64,000 nucleotides of DNA, taken from Verrucomicrobiota bacterium JB022 (GTDB lineage Bacteria; Verrucomicrobiota; Verrucomicrobiia; Opitutales; Oceanipulchritudinaceae). Within the stretch, counting starts at the first letter, position 1. Each line of letters opens with the position of its first letter. Where the stretch lies: the NCBI GenBank assembly GCA_030673845.1, contig JAUTCQ010000015.1, positions 62,001 through 126,000 of the forward strand, read 5' to 3'. Made by a program: the position numbers and the translations under genes. Shown piece by piece: positions 42,543-51,340 of this stretch. The notes below the pieces were generated by a model. It was given only the letters and a program-made list of their open reading frames with translations, was not told the origin of the DNA and did not search any database.

Positions 42543-42574
42543 AAAAAAGGTAGCCCCCGAGGAGAGCTACCTTT
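42543..42574 (-). terminator. Intrinsic terminator after ilvD
   Basis: AAAGGTAGC (42546-42554) pairs with GCTACCTTT (42566-42574); on the minus strand the stem is followed by six T. It lies 27 bp past the ilvD stop and separates it from the STAS-like pair. Confidence 0.82.
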
Positions 42575-42600
42575 GAAAAATGAGGCATTTATGGCGAGGC

Positions 42601-44316
42601 CTACAGGTCCTTGTCCGTCACCGCGCCTTCGCTGGCGGAGCGGACGAGCTTGGCGTACTTGCCGAGCACCCCGCGCTTTTCGCCCGGGCCCTTGGGCTGG
42701 TACTGGGCGAGGCGGGCCTGCAGCTCTTCGTCGGGGATGAGGACGTTGATCGTATTCTTGACCGCGTCGATCTCGATCGTGTCACCCGTCTTGACCACGC
42801 CGATGGGGCCGCCGAGGGCCGCTTCGGGCGTGATGTGGCCGACGTCGAAGCCGTGCGAGCCGCCGGAGAAGCGACCGTCGGTGATGAGCGCCACTTCCTT
42901 GATCAGGCCGCGACCGGCCACGGCGGAGGTGGGCGAAAGCATTTCGCGCATGCCCGGGCCGCCGGCAGGGCCTTCGTTGCGGATCACGACCACGTCGCCC
43001 GCCACGATGTCGCCCCGCAGGATGCCCTTCAGCGCGTCTTCTTCGCCTTCGTAGACCTTGGCCGTGCCCTTGAAGTAGAGGCCTTCCTTGCCCGTGATCT
43101 TGCCGACGGCGCCGGTGGGGGCGAGGTTGCCGCGCAGCACGCGCAGGTGGCTCGTCTGCTTGATCGGCTGGTCCCACGGGTGGACGATGTCCTGCTTGTC
43201 GGGGAAGCTCGGGTAGGGCTGCACGTTCTTCAGGCTCTCGGCAATGGTCTCGCCGGTGCAGGTGAGGCAGTTGCCATGCAGCAGGCCGCGATCGAGCAGC
43301 ATCTTCATCAGCGGGCGCACGCCGCCGATGCGGATGAGGTGGCTCATGTTGTAGCGGCCAAAGGGCTTCACGTCGCACAACAGCGGCACCTTTTCGCCGA
43401 GGCGCTCAAAGTCGTCGATGCTCAGCTCCACCCCGGCGCTGTGGGCGATGGCCAGCAAGTGCAGGATGATGTTGGTGGAGCCGCCGAGGGCGATGCCCAC
43501 GGTGATGGCGTTTTCAAAGGCCTGGCGCGTGAGGATGTCGCTGGGCTTGATGCCCTTTTTGAGCTGCTCAAGCACGGCCGCACCGGCGTTTTCGCAGTCC
43601 TGGCGCTTGTCTTTGGAGATCGCGAGCTGGCTGCTGCTGCCGGGCAGGGAGAGGCCGAGCACTTCGATGCAGCTGGCCATGCTGTTGGCCGTATACATGC
43701 CGCCGCAGGAGCCGGCCCCGGGGATACAGACCTTTTCGACTTCCTTCAGGCCCGCGTCGTCGAGCTCGCCTTTGGCGTGCTTGCCGATGGCTTCGAAAAC
43801 GGAAACGATGTCGAGCGGCTTTTCCTCCTTGGTGTCGTGCGGCATGAAGCCGGGCAGGATGGTGCCACCATAGACGAACACGGCCGGGCGGTTGAGGCGC
43901 GCAATGGCCATCGCGCAGCCGGGCATGTTTTTGTCGCAACCGCCGATGGCGACCACGCCGTCGAAGCCTTCACCTGCCACCACCGTTTCGATGGAATCGG
44001 CGATCACCTCGCGCGAAACGAGGCTGTAGCGCATGCCCTTCGTGCCCATCGAGATGCCGTCGGAGACGGTAATGGTGCCGAAGGTTACGGCCTTGCCGCC
44101 ATGGCTGTCCACCCCGCGAGCGGCGTGTTCGGCCAGCTCGTTGATGTGCATGTTACAGGGGGTCAGGTCGCTCCAGGTGCTGGCAATGCCGATCTGGGGC
44201 TTCTTGAAGTCTTCGTCACCAAAACCGGTGGCTCGAAGCATGGCCCGCGCCGCAGCGCGATCCACGCCATCGACCACCGTAGACGAATGGGGACGGGGCA
44301 GCTGATTCTCGCTCAT
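42601..44316 (-). CDS. ilvD: Dihydroxy-acid dehydratase
   Basis: This enzyme of about 571 residues dehydrates 2,3-dihydroxy-isovalerate and -methylvalerate in valine, isoleucine and pantothenate synthesis. Cluster-ligand Cys residues are visible in [21 protein letters not shown] and [14 protein letters not shown]. The C-terminal [17 protein letters not shown] and [13 protein letters not shown] are conserved. In-frame starts are GTG 44343, ATG 44331 and ATG 44316; the last gives the usual short lead. No other ilv or leu gene is nearby. A strong terminator follows, so it is monocistronic. It sits downstream of repeat A2. Confidence 0.96.
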   Translation of the reverse strand: MSENQLPRPHSSTVVDGVDRAAARAMLRATGFGDEDFKKPQIGIASTWSDLTPCNMHINELAEHAARGVDSHGGKAVTFGTITVSDGISMGTKGMRYSLVSREVIADSIETVVAGEGFDGVVAIGGCDKNMPGCAMAIARLNRPAVFVYGGTILPGFMPHDTKEEKPLDIVSVFEAIGKHAKGELDDAGLKEVEKVCIPGAGSCGGMYTANSMASCIEVLGLSLPGSSSQLAISKDKRQDCENAGAAVLEQLKKGIKPSDILTRQAFENAITVGIALGGSTNIILHLLAIAHSAGVELSIDDFERLGEKVPLLCDVKPFGRYNMSHLIRIGGVRPLMKMLLDRGLLHGNCLTCTGETIAESLKNVQPYPSFPDKQDIVHPWDQPIKQTSHLRVLRGNLAPTGAVGKITGKEGLYFKGTAKVYEGEEDALKGILRGDIVAGDVVVIRNEGPAGGPGMREMLSPTSAVAGRGLIKEVALITDGRFSGGSHGFDVGHITPEAALGGPIGVVKTGDTIEIDAVKNTINVLIPDEELQARLAQYQPKGPGEKRGVLGKYAKLVRSASEGAVTDKDL

Positions 44317-44424
44317 GAGGCGGTCTACCATGAGCGAACGCACGCGCAGAGGCCAGCACCTTTTTACGCCTCGTGCAGGGCGGCGGAGGCGGGCCTGGTA
44401 TCACGGCGGGTGGATCCTGACGCA

Positions 44425-44649
44425 GTGGCACCCCTCCCGGGTGCAGAATCTGGTTAGGTATCTATCCGGGGGTGTCGGCCGCGGTGCGTCCTCAACCCCC
44501 GGCTATCTCGCTGGCATCCCGTTTGGGATGCTGGATCGTCCAGCAAGCCAGAGGCTTGCCAGATCTTAGCGCGGGGTTGAGGTCCGCAAGAGCGGACCGA
44601 CACCCCGGGTATTTTACCCGCGCTTCATAGCACCTTGGAAGGGTGCCAC
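44425..44649 (-). repeat. Family A multi-hairpin repeat element, copy A2 (inverted relative to A1)
   Basis: A 225-bp element with inverted ends GTGGCACCCCTCCCGGGTGC (44425-44444) and GCACCTTGGAAGGGTGCCAC (44630-44649). Its reverse complement aligns with A1 over the whole length: shared words include GGTCCGC...GCGGACCTCAACCCCG, CGCTAAGA, GGCAAGCCTCTGGCTTGC, GATCCAGCATCC and GGTTGAGGACGC. It fills the gap between the ilvD start and the end of the TonB-like gene. Confidence 0.8.
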
Positions 44650-44668
44650 CATAGAGCTCAATGAGATG

Positions 44669-46084
44669 CTAGAAGTAGCGGAAGGTGACGGTCATTTCCA
44701 GCGTCTCTTCGCCGAGCAGGATCATCTCGGGGGTCCACTTGCGGTAGGGGGCAGGGCTCTGAATCGCGTCTTCTACGAAGATCTTCTGCAGCATGCTGCC
44801 GCTACTCTCCTCGTGAATCTTCAGGTCGACGATCTCCCCGTTGCGGTCAATCGAAAAGGTAACGGTTACGCTGGCGCGGTTGGCGAGTTCGCTGGAGCGG
44901 CTGTTGCGCAAGAGGTCGATCCAGCGCAGGTAAAAGGCTTCCTCCACCTGGGCCCAATATTCGCCAAACTGCGAATACTTGGTGTTGAAGGCGACGTGGC
45001 TGCGGCGCATGACGCCTTCGTCGGACTGGCGGAGCGGGCCCAGCGTGCGATCACGGGTGACAGAGACCCGTGGGCGAGGCTCCGGCGCGGTCGAGGGCGT
45101 GGCCTGCTGGGCATTTTGCGCCGGCTGGGGCTCTTGCTGGGCCGTCTGCGGCTGCGCGCGGGGCGAGGGCTGCTGTGCGCGGGGCGAGGGCTGCTGTGCG
45201 CTGGGCTGTTGCTGCGGGTTGGTCGCCTGGCTGGGTGGCAGGTTCGGGTTTTCGGGCACTTCGAGGCGGGGCGGGCTCTCTTCGATCCGCACCACGTTGG
45301 GGCCTTCGTTGTTAAAGACTTCGTCCGGTTCCCAACCTGGCCGCGGGGGAATCGGCGGTTGCTCGGGCTGAGCTGCCATTTGCGGCACCTCCGGCTGGGC
45401 GCGCGAGGGCTGGGGAGCCGCCTGGGGCGTCTCCTGCTCTTGCGGGGCCGGTTGCTCCTGTGCCTGGGCTTGCTCGGTGGCGTCGGCTTCGGAAGGCTCC
45501 TGCTGCTGGGGTTGCTCGGAAGGTTGCTGCTCGGCCTGTTCGGCGCTTTCCTGCGCGCCGGGCTGGGCCTCTCGCACCTCCTGGTCGATCTCGTCGGCCT
45601 TCAGGTTGCTGGCCTCGGTGGGCTCGTACGGGTTGCCCTGGACGATGCGGTCGGTGTCTTCCTCGCCCTCGTTGGCTGGCGTCTGGTCGAGGCTCAGCGT
45701 CTCGGGCTCGGCGGTATTGGCGGCCGTCTGGTTGCGATCCGAGACCAGCTCGGTCGGCTCGGTCGGGATCTCGTCCGGCGCTTCGGGGTTGGAGCGGATG
45801 ATCTCGAACTCCGGGGGATCTGGCGGCAATTCCTCTTCCGGGATTTCCAGCGTGATCTCGAGCTGGCGCGGCGGGTCTTCCTTGATCACCGGCACGACGA
45901 TGCTGGTGGGGAAGAGCGCGAAGACGATCAGGTGCAGCAGGATGGCGATGAGCGCGCCATAGATCAGGTTGTCGCGGTCGCGCGGCTGGCGCAGCCAGTT
46001 TTGCTCCTGCGGCTTCGGGCGGGGCGAAGGCGGCAGGTCCGGCGGGGGCGGCGACATCTTGGGCTTGGTGTCCAGGCTGCTCAT
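44669..46084 (-). CDS. TonB/TolA-like energy-transducing protein with long Pro/Gln/Glu-rich spacer
   Basis: This 471-residue protein has a cytoplasmic Pro-rich N-terminus, one membrane helix (about 40-62, IYGALIAILLHLIVFALF) and a very long periplasmic spacer (about 65-345) made of Pro, Gln, Glu and Ala. The C-terminal globular domain (about 365-471) ends WTPEMILLGEETLEMTVTFRYF and resembles TonB/TolA C-terminal folds (FSIDRNGEIVDLKIHEESSG). The length of the spacer suits crossing the periplasm to an outer-membrane receptor. No ExbB/ExbD genes are in this window. A 21-bp tandem repeat encodes QQPSPRA twice. The gene lies 30 bp after maf in the same direction. Confidence 0.82.
   Translation of the reverse strand: MSSLDTKPKMSPPPPDLPPSPRPKPQEQNWLRQPRDRDNLIYGALIAILLHLIVFALFPTSIVVPVIKEDPPRQLEITLEIPEEELPPDPPEFEIIRSNPEAPDEIPTEPTELVSDRNQTAANTAEPETLSLDQTPANEGEEDTDRIVQGNPYEPTEASNLKADEIDQEVREAQPGAQESAEQAEQQPSEQPQQQEPSEADATEQAQAQEQPAPQEQETPQAAPQPSRAQPEVPQMAAQPEQPPIPPRPGWEPDEVFNNEGPNVVRIEESPPRLEVPENPNLPPSQATNPQQQPSAQQPSPRAQQPSPRAQPQTAQQEPQPAQNAQQATPSTAPEPRPRVSVTRDRTLGPLRQSDEGVMRRSHVAFNTKYSQFGEYWAQVEEAFYLRWIDLLRNSRSSELANRASVTVTFSIDRNGEIVDLKIHEESSGSMLQKIFVEDAIQSPAPYRKWTPEMILLGEETLEMTVTFRYF
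45156..45197. repeat. Tandem 21-bp direct repeat inside the TonB-like gene
   Basis: Two exact copies of a 21-base unit (45156-45176, 45177-45197) encode the repeated heptapeptide QQPSPRA in the spacer. It is in frame and likely to vary in copy number between strains. Confidence 0.85.
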
Positions 46085-46114
46085 GGGGCGAGGATCCCAG
46101 AGGGCATCCCTTTA

Positions 46115-46699
46115 CTAGACGCCCTTGGTGCGTAGATCGTTCAACCAACCCAGCTTGCGCAACTCGGTTTCGAGGCGCTCGGTGGGCAGGCCCATGATGT
46201 TGTGCAGCGAACCGGTCCAGCGCTCGATGATCAGCTCGCGACCTTCCTGAATGCCGTAGGCACCGGCTTTGTCCAGCGGGTTAACGCGCTCGAAATACTG
46301 CGTAATCACGTCTTCCTCCAACTCGCGGAAGGTGACTTCGCTCGACTCGACAAAATCGTGGCGCACCTCGCGGGCGGCCCAATGCAGGCTTACGCCGGTA
46401 TAGACGACGTGCGTCTGCCCGCTGAGGAGCAGGAGCATGCTGCGCGCTTCTTCGAGGTCGCCCGGCTTGTTCAGCACCATGTCGCCGAGCGCGACTGTCG
46501 TGTCGGCGGCGAGGATGGGCGCATCGGGTGCCAGTTTGGCCACGGCCTCGGCCTTGAGGCGGGCGTTGTCGGCCACCAGGGCTTGCGGCTCCGCCTCCTC
46601 GATCTCGTCCACATCGGCCGGCTGCACGCGGAAGCGCAGGCCCATCAAAGTCAGCAATTCACGTCGTCGGGGAGAACCGGAAGCCAGGATCAACTCCAT
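46115..46699 (-). CDS. maf: Maf family nucleotide pyrophosphatase
   Basis: This protein of about 194 residues hydrolyses non-canonical nucleoside triphosphates and is linked to septum formation. It shows the Maf signature ASGSPRRRELL at the N-terminus, the catalytic Asp in ILAADTTVALGD, and DKAGAYGIQEGRELI. An in-frame ATG 36 bp upstream (46735) adds residues absent from homologues, so ATG 46699 is used. It is followed by the TonB-like gene after 30 bp. Upstream lies repeat B2. Confidence 0.93.
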   Translation of the reverse strand: MELILASGSPRRRELLTLMGLRFRVQPADVDEIEEAEPQALVADNARLKAEAVAKLAPDAPILAADTTVALGDMVLNKPGDLEEARSMLLLLSGQTHVVYTGVSLHWAAREVRHDFVESSEVTFRELEEDVITQYFERVNPLDKAGAYGIQEGRELIIERWTGSLHNIMGLPTERLETELRKLGWLNDLRTKGV

Positions 46700-46776
46700 A
46701 AAATACAAGGGTGGGGCAGTCGCGCCAGGACTCAAGATTTAACCGCCAAAAGGGAGAGCTGGTAGGGGGAGCAAGA

Positions 46777-46893
46777 ATTCACCAGAAAAGGCAGAAAACT
46801 CAGAGAAGACCATGAGACGAGTGTCTGCTGGATGGGACTTCTCTTGGGCCGAAAATCAAAAGCCTTTTTCTGTCTTCTCTGCTTTTTCTAGTA
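46777..46893. repeat. Family B inverted-arm repeat element, copy B2
   Basis: A 117-bp element upstream of maf. The left arm (46777-46810) ATTCACCAGAAAAGGCAGAA... and the right arm (46863-46893) are imperfect inverted copies rich in AGAAAA and TTTTCT. The core does not resemble other cores. It stands in the gap between the maf start and the TolC-family gene end. Confidence 0.6.
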
Positions 46894-46916
46894 AAAAATT
46901 GCGCCTTCTTCTTCTA

Positions 46917-48209
46917 TTACTGTGCGACTTCCTGCACGCGTCCACGGACGCGGGCCAGGTTGACGACGGCGAGGTCGAGGGCGTAGCGCGCTTGCACGAG
47001 CTGGTCTTCGGCGGTGGCGAGGTTGGCTTGTGCGTCGGTTAGCTCGCTGTTGTCGGCGATGCCTTCCTGGAAAGAGGTGCGCGCGAGGTCGAGTTCGCTA
47101 CGGCTGAGGCGCACGCGGCGCTCGGCGATCTCCACCTGACGGCGGGCAGCGCGGAGCTGGTCGAGCGTCAGGCGGTAGTCGACTCCCAGTTGCTGGATCG
47201 TCTGCTCCAGCTGCAGCTCGCTCTGGCGGAGCTGCGAACGCGCACGCAGGGCTTCGGCGGTGATGCGACCGCCTTCCCAAATCGGCACCGATACGCCGAG
47301 CTGGACGCCCCAGGTTTCATGGGTATCGCCCATGTCCTCCCCGTTGACGCCATAGTTGCCGGTGAGCGCGACATCGGGCAAGCGCTCGCCTCGGGCGCTG
47401 CGGAGGGCCACCTGGCTGCGCTGGATGGCGAGCCTGGCTTGCCGGACGGCAGCGCGCTGGTCGAGGATCTCCTGCAGTTGCTGGCCGTTGAAAGCCGCTT
47501 CGCCCACGTCTTCCAGTTCCGGATCGACCAACTGCAAGGGCTGGTCGAGCGGCAGGTTGAGCAGCCGCTTGAGCGTCAATTCACTTTCGTAGGCCGCCGT
47601 TTCCTGCTCCACGAGCTGGAATTCGCTGCTGGCCAGCTGCACCTCGGCGCGGTTGAGGTCGAGGGCCGAAGCCACGCCAGCGTCCGCACGCTCCTGGGCC
47701 TGGTCAAAAAGGGTCCGGTCGCGCTCGATGGCGGCTTCGATCACGTCGATCTGGCGCTCGTTGCGCAAGTGCAGGAGGTAGGACTGGCCGATTTGCTGCC
47801 AGATGTCCTGCACGGTCTCCTCAAGCTGGGCCTCGGCCACCTGTACGCCCAGCTTGGCGCCCCGGTAGCTGGTCCAGGCATTGTAGTCGAAGATCGAAAG
47901 ACGGGCCTGCAGCAGGGCGCTAAAGGAATCGGTCGTGAGGGTGCCACTCAGCTGGTCGCCAAAATTCAGGTATTGCTGGTTGCGGCTCTGCGAGGCCTCG
48001 CCGGTGACGCTCGGCAGCAGGGCCGAGCGGGCGGTGCCGACGTTCGTTTGCGCTTCGGTCACCTGCTCCTGGCTCAGTAGCAGTTGCAGGTTGGCGCGGG
48101 AAGCCCGTTGTAGCGCATCCTGCAGCGTCAGGACTTGGGCCGGTGCGGTGGTCTGGGCGCGCAGCGGCAGCGTGATCCCCAGCAAGAGCAACAGAGAGAG
48201 GCATTTCAT
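46917..48209 (-). CDS. TolC-family outer-membrane efflux protein
   Basis: This 430-residue outer-membrane protein has a signal peptide ([18 protein letters not shown]) and two OEP repeats (about 25-215 and 220-420) with the heptad-like helices of the periplasmic barrel: [54 protein letters not shown] and the second-repeat counterparts. TolC proteins assemble as trimers that form an outer-membrane channel for tripartite pumps; the inner-membrane pump is not in this window. ATG 48257 is in frame but starts with a non-signal sequence, so ATG 48209 is used. No terminator is seen before 46917. Confidence 0.9.
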   Translation of the reverse strand: MKCLSLLLLLGITLPLRAQTTAPAQVLTLQDALQRASRANLQLLLSQEQVTEAQTNVGTARSALLPSVTGEASQSRNQQYLNFGDQLSGTLTTDSFSALLQARLSIFDYNAWTSYRGAKLGVQVAEAQLEETVQDIWQQIGQSYLLHLRNERQIDVIEAAIERDRTLFDQAQERADAGVASALDLNRAEVQLASSEFQLVEQETAAYESELTLKRLLNLPLDQPLQLVDPELEDVGEAAFNGQQLQEILDQRAAVRQARLAIQRSQVALRSARGERLPDVALTGNYGVNGEDMGDTHETWGVQLGVSVPIWEGGRITAEALRARSQLRQSELQLEQTIQQLGVDYRLTLDQLRAARRQVEIAERRVRLSRSELDLARTSFQEGIADNSELTDAQANLATAEDQLVQARYALDLAVVNLARVRGRVQEVAQ

Positions 48210-48337
48210 GGCAAACAAACGCTTGTTATAATCGACGGCTCCGTCAATCACAGGCAAGCAAATTGCAGAATAGGCTGCAAACTACAAGTGGTTTTGTGCG
48301 CACTTGCACCGCGCGACATAAACCCTACTTTGGGCAC

Positions 48338-49978
48338 ATGAAGATTGGCCTGGCCCAATTGAACTTTACGGTGGGTGACCTCACCGGCAACCGCGAGCGT
48401 ATCCTCCGTGCTTATCACCAGTTGGTGCGCGGCGGAGCCGAGCTAGTATTGCTGCCCGAGCTGGCGGTGACGGGCTACCCGCCCCGCGACCTGCTCTTCA
48501 AGTCCCGCTTTGTGCCGGACAACCGCGAGAGCCTGGAGCTGATCGCACGCGAAGTGGGCGAGGTGCCGCTCGTGATCGGGTTTATTGCATCCAACGAAAA
48601 CGAGCGGGGTCGGGCCTTCCGCAACTCCGCCGCGTGGCTGGAGCAGGGCGAGATCCGCCATGTGACGCACAAGTGCCTGCTGCCGAATTACAACGTATTC
48701 GACGAGGCCCGCTACTTCGAGCCCGCCGACGCCCCCACGGTGTATGAATGGAAGGGCCGCCGCGTAGGCCTGACGATTTGCGAAGACATTTGGACGGGCG
48801 ACCAGATCGAGACCGCTCGTTACTATCGTGCCGATCCCTTGGCTCAACTGGCAGCGCAGGGCCCGCTGGACCTCGTGCTCAACCTCTCGGCCAGCCCCTG
48901 GCACTATGGCAAGGGCAACGAGCGCCTCGACCTCGTGCGCCGCGCAGCCAAGCTGACGGGCGCCCCGGTCGTCTACGTCAACCTCGTGGGCGGCAATGAC
49001 GAGCTGATCTTCGACGGCGCGAGCATGGCGGTGAATGCCAGCGGTAAGCTGATGGGCGCCCTCGCCGCGTTCGACGAAGACCAGCAGGTGATCGACCTCG
49101 CCAGCGGTGGTACCATTCACCCGAGCTTTGACCGCGAGCACCTGGCCGACATCTACGACGCCCTCGTGCTCGGCACGCGGGACTACGCGCACAAGACCGG
49201 ATTCAAAAAGACGCTGCTCGGCCTCAGCGGCGGCATCGACAGCGCGCTGACGGCGGTGATTGCGGCAGACGCCTTTGGCAAGGAGAATGTCTTGGGCGTA
49301 AGTCTCCCGAGCCGCATCTCCAGTCAGCACAGTCAGGACGACGCGGAAGTGCTCGCCCGCAACCTCGGCATCGAGTTCCGCAAGTTGCCGATTGGCGATG
49401 TGGTGGGCGCAGTCGAAGGCACGCTGGCCCCCCTCTTCGAAGGCCTCGCCCCCGACGTGACGGAGGAAAACGTACAGGCCCGCTCGCGTGGCGTGTTGCT
49501 CATGGCGCTCTCCAACAAATTCGGTCGCCTCCTGCTCACCACCGGCAATAAAAGCGAAGTATCGGTCGGCTACTGCACGCTGTATGGCGACATGTGCGGC
49601 GGCCTGGCGGTAATCAGCGACTTGCCCAAGACGAAGGTCTTTGCGCTTTGCCGCTGGATCAACCGCGAGCGCGAGATCATCCCCGAAAACACCATCGTCA
49701 AGCCGCCGTCCGCGGAGTTGCGCCCCGACCAGAAAGACGAGGACAGCCTGCCGCCTTACGACGTGCTCGACGAGATCCTGCGCCTCTACGTGGAGGAAGG
49801 CCAGTCGTCGCGCGAAATCATCGCCGCCGGCTTTGCCGAAGAGGTCGTGCGCGACGTCGTGCGCAAGGTCGACCTCAACGAATACAAGCGCAAGCAAATG
49901 CCCCCGGGCCTCAAGCTCAGCCCCCTCGCTTTCGGCGTCGGTCGCCGCATCCCCATCGTGCAACGCTATGTGGGGTGA
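48338..49978 (+). CDS. nadE: Glutamine-hydrolysing NAD+ synthetase
   Basis: This 546-residue enzyme makes NAD+ from nicotinic acid adenine dinucleotide, ATP and glutamine. The N-terminal nitrilase-type amidase (about 1-255) has Glu in [18 protein letters not shown], Lys in [13 protein letters not shown] and Cys in [11 protein letters not shown]. The C-terminal synthetase (about 275-546) has the P-loop [17 protein letters not shown] and [18 protein letters not shown]. Both catalytic halves are intact. The start 48338 matches [14 protein letters not shown] and sits 78 bases beyond the divergent TolC-family gene start region; the open frame from 48263 is too long for the family. It ends near repeat B3. 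Confidence 0.96.
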   Translation: MKIGLAQLNFTVGDLTGNRERILRAYHQLVRGGAELVLLPELAVTGYPPRDLLFKSRFVPDNRESLELIAREVGEVPLVIGFIASNENERGRAFRNSAAWLEQGEIRHVTHKCLLPNYNVFDEARYFEPADAPTVYEWKGRRVGLTICEDIWTGDQIETARYYRADPLAQLAAQGPLDLVLNLSASPWHYGKGNERLDLVRRAAKLTGAPVVYVNLVGGNDELIFDGASMAVNASGKLMGALAAFDEDQQVIDLASGGTIHPSFDREHLADIYDALVLGTRDYAHKTGFKKTLLGLSGGIDSALTAVIAADAFGKENVLGVSLPSRISSQHSQDDAEVLARNLGIEFRKLPIGDVVGAVEGTLAPLFEGLAPDVTEENVQARSRGVLLMALSNKFGRLLLTTGNKSEVSVGYCTLYGDMCGGLAVISDLPKTKVFALCRWINREREIIPENTIVKPPSAELRPDQKDEDSLPPYDVLDEILRLYVEEGQSSREIIAAGFAEEVVRDVVRKVDLNEYKRKQMPPGLKLSPLAFGVGRRIPIVQRYVG

Positions 49979-49996
49979 TTAGAGGCGCGGCTGGGG

Positions 49997-50135
49997 TTTA
50001 ACCAGAGAAAGCAGAAAAGGGCAGAGAAGAGGTTTTAACCACAGAAAGCACAAGGGGCACAAAATATAGAGGGAGAAACCAGACCGTTTTCGACCTTCAT
50101 TCGCTTTCCTGACCCTTTTCTGTCTTTTCTGGTAA
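49997..50135. repeat. Family B inverted-arm repeat element, copy B3 (with nested left arm)
   Basis: A 139-bp element between convergent nadE and the methyltransferase gene. The left arm (TTTAACCAGAGAAAGCAGAA) pairs with the right arm ending TTTTCTGGTAAA. A second left arm (TTAACCACAGAAAGCACAAG, 50035-50063) is nested inside, showing insertion of one unit in another or a tandem duplication. The core contains CGCTTTCC, shared with B4. Confidence 0.6.
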
Positions 50136-50144
50136 AGAAGATTT

Positions 50145-50780
50145 TTACTTCTCCAAAACCACCCGTGCCCAGCTTACGCCGACCTTGTGCGCAAAGAGGC
50201 TGGGCTGGTTTTCGAGGTGCAAGATGGCCTTGAGACCGCAGGCCGCGCCTTGGCGGATCGTCTCTGCCGCGCTAGTGGGGAAGAGATGGGTCCCCATCCC
50301 CGCCGGGCCGTTGCGCAGCGAGATCGCGCAACGTCCACCCGGATGCATCAAGGACGCGATCCGGGCCATTGCCACCGGGCGTTCATCAGGATCGAGGTGG
50401 TGCCATACCCCATCCAGCAGGATGAAGTCGAAAGGTGCCACGTCGTGCAGGCTTTCGAGCTGCGGGAGGCTGTCTTGCTGCGAGTGGATTGAAAGGCCGG
50501 GGTAGGTCCTCCGTGCCGCTTCGACAAAGTCGCCCAGCGGCTCGACCGCCACGACCTCGTAGCCCAACCGAGCCAATGCTGCCGCATTTTGTCCCACACC
50601 TGCGCCCAGATCGAGCACACGCGCCGGCAAAGGCGGCAAATACGGCAGGAAGTCCCGATTCGTCACCGCGAAATTCAGCGTCTGGCTCGCTTGGATGAAG
50701 CGCTCGACCCCACTCTCATAGCCGCGCGTTCCGGGAGTTGCGTGCATCCAGCCATGCTCTTGCGCTTGTCGCTCCGGCAC
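50145..50780 (-). CDS. Class I SAM-dependent methyltransferase
   Basis: This 211-residue enzyme has the seven-stranded methyltransferase fold: motif I VLDLGAGVGQNAAALARLG, motif II in YEVVAVEPLGD and post-I motif FDFILLDGVWHHLDP. The motif LLDGVWHHL resembles those of small-molecule methyltransferases. The substrate is unknown. A second in-frame ATG (50747, MHATPGTRG) is a possible start and gives a more usual length. The gene is divergent from the one at 50801 with about 20 bp in between, so promoters overlap. Confidence 0.85.
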   Translation of the reverse strand: MPERQAQEHGWMHATPGTRGYESGVERFIQASQTLNFAVTNRDFLPYLPPLPARVLDLGAGVGQNAAALARLGYEVVAVEPLGDFVEAARRTYPGLSIHSQQDSLPQLESLHDVAPFDFILLDGVWHHLDPDERPVAMARIASLMHPGGRCAISLRNGPAGMGTHLFPTSAAETIRQGAACGLKAILHLENQPSLFAHKVGVSWARVVLEK

Positions 50781-50800
50781 AAGCTATCTAAAGGGTAGGG

Positions 50801-51238
50801 ATGGCCTTGCCGAAAAAATTCCACGAACTACGAGATCTGGAGGTTGATGATGTCGACCTGCCAGACTGCGTGTGGATCGTCTACGCGGTGTGTGGTGTAA
50901 AAGAGGGTAGCTGCGGGTGGGAAGGCTGGATCATTGACGCCCCACTCAAAAAGGGCGTTCCTGGTCAATTCAAGCGAGACATCCTCTGGATGCGGTCGAC
51001 CGAAGAAGCCGTTTTACCCTGCGATCCCGACTGCCGTTGCCCCAAATGCGGACAAGCTCTCTACCGCACGGGCGTCAGCCTAAGAATGGAGCCGGCAGCC
51101 GATGAGACTCCGCCGATGATTCCAGGGGTTGATTATGAGTTGCTTTCGGAGAAGCGAACCAAAGTCTGTTTAACCACAAAAGGCACAAAACACACAAAAA
51201 ATAACTTTGGCGACGGATGGTCTGGAAAGCCGAAATGA
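50801..51238 (+). CDS. Small zinc-ribbon-like protein of unknown function, C-terminus supplied by repeat B4
   Basis: This 145-residue protein has one likely metal site: DPDCRCPKCGQALYRTG with three Cys. The N-terminal part (1-75) contains YAVCGVKEGSCGWEGWII, with two more Cys. No family was recognised. The last 22 residues (from about LTTKGTKHTKNN) are translated from the left arm and core of repeat B4, so the original stop codon has probably been lost or replaced and the tail is not conserved. Function unknown; the divergent neighbour is a methyltransferase. Confidence 0.6.
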   Translation: MALPKKFHELRDLEVDDVDLPDCVWIVYAVCGVKEGSCGWEGWIIDAPLKKGVPGQFKRDILWMRSTEEAVLPCDPDCRCPKCGQALYRTGVSLRMEPAADETPPMIPGVDYELLSEKRTKVCLTTKGTKHTKNNFGDGWSGKPK

Positions 51239-51318
51239 GTGAGAAGCCCATCGCTTTCCGAACGCTCATCATCTTCCTGACTGCCTTTTTCTGTGTTTTC
51301 TGTGCCTTTTGTGGTTAA
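51170..51318. repeat. Family B inverted-arm repeat element, copy B4
   Basis: A 149-bp element with the best arms of the family: TTAACCACAAAAGGCACA (51170-51187) is an exact inverted copy of TGTGCCTTTTGTGGTTAA at the right end (51301-51318), with further imperfect pairing inwards. The core contains CGCTTTCC and TTCCTGAC, also seen in B3. The left arm is read in frame as the end of the gene at 50801, and the element lies between convergent genes. Confidence 0.75.
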
Positions 51319-51340
51319 AATCCCCTCTCATACTCTGACG

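Noticed and set aside
42580-44457. Rightward open frame of 625 codons opposite ilvD
   Set aside because: ilvD is certain from its Cys motifs; the antisense frame has the usual shadow composition.
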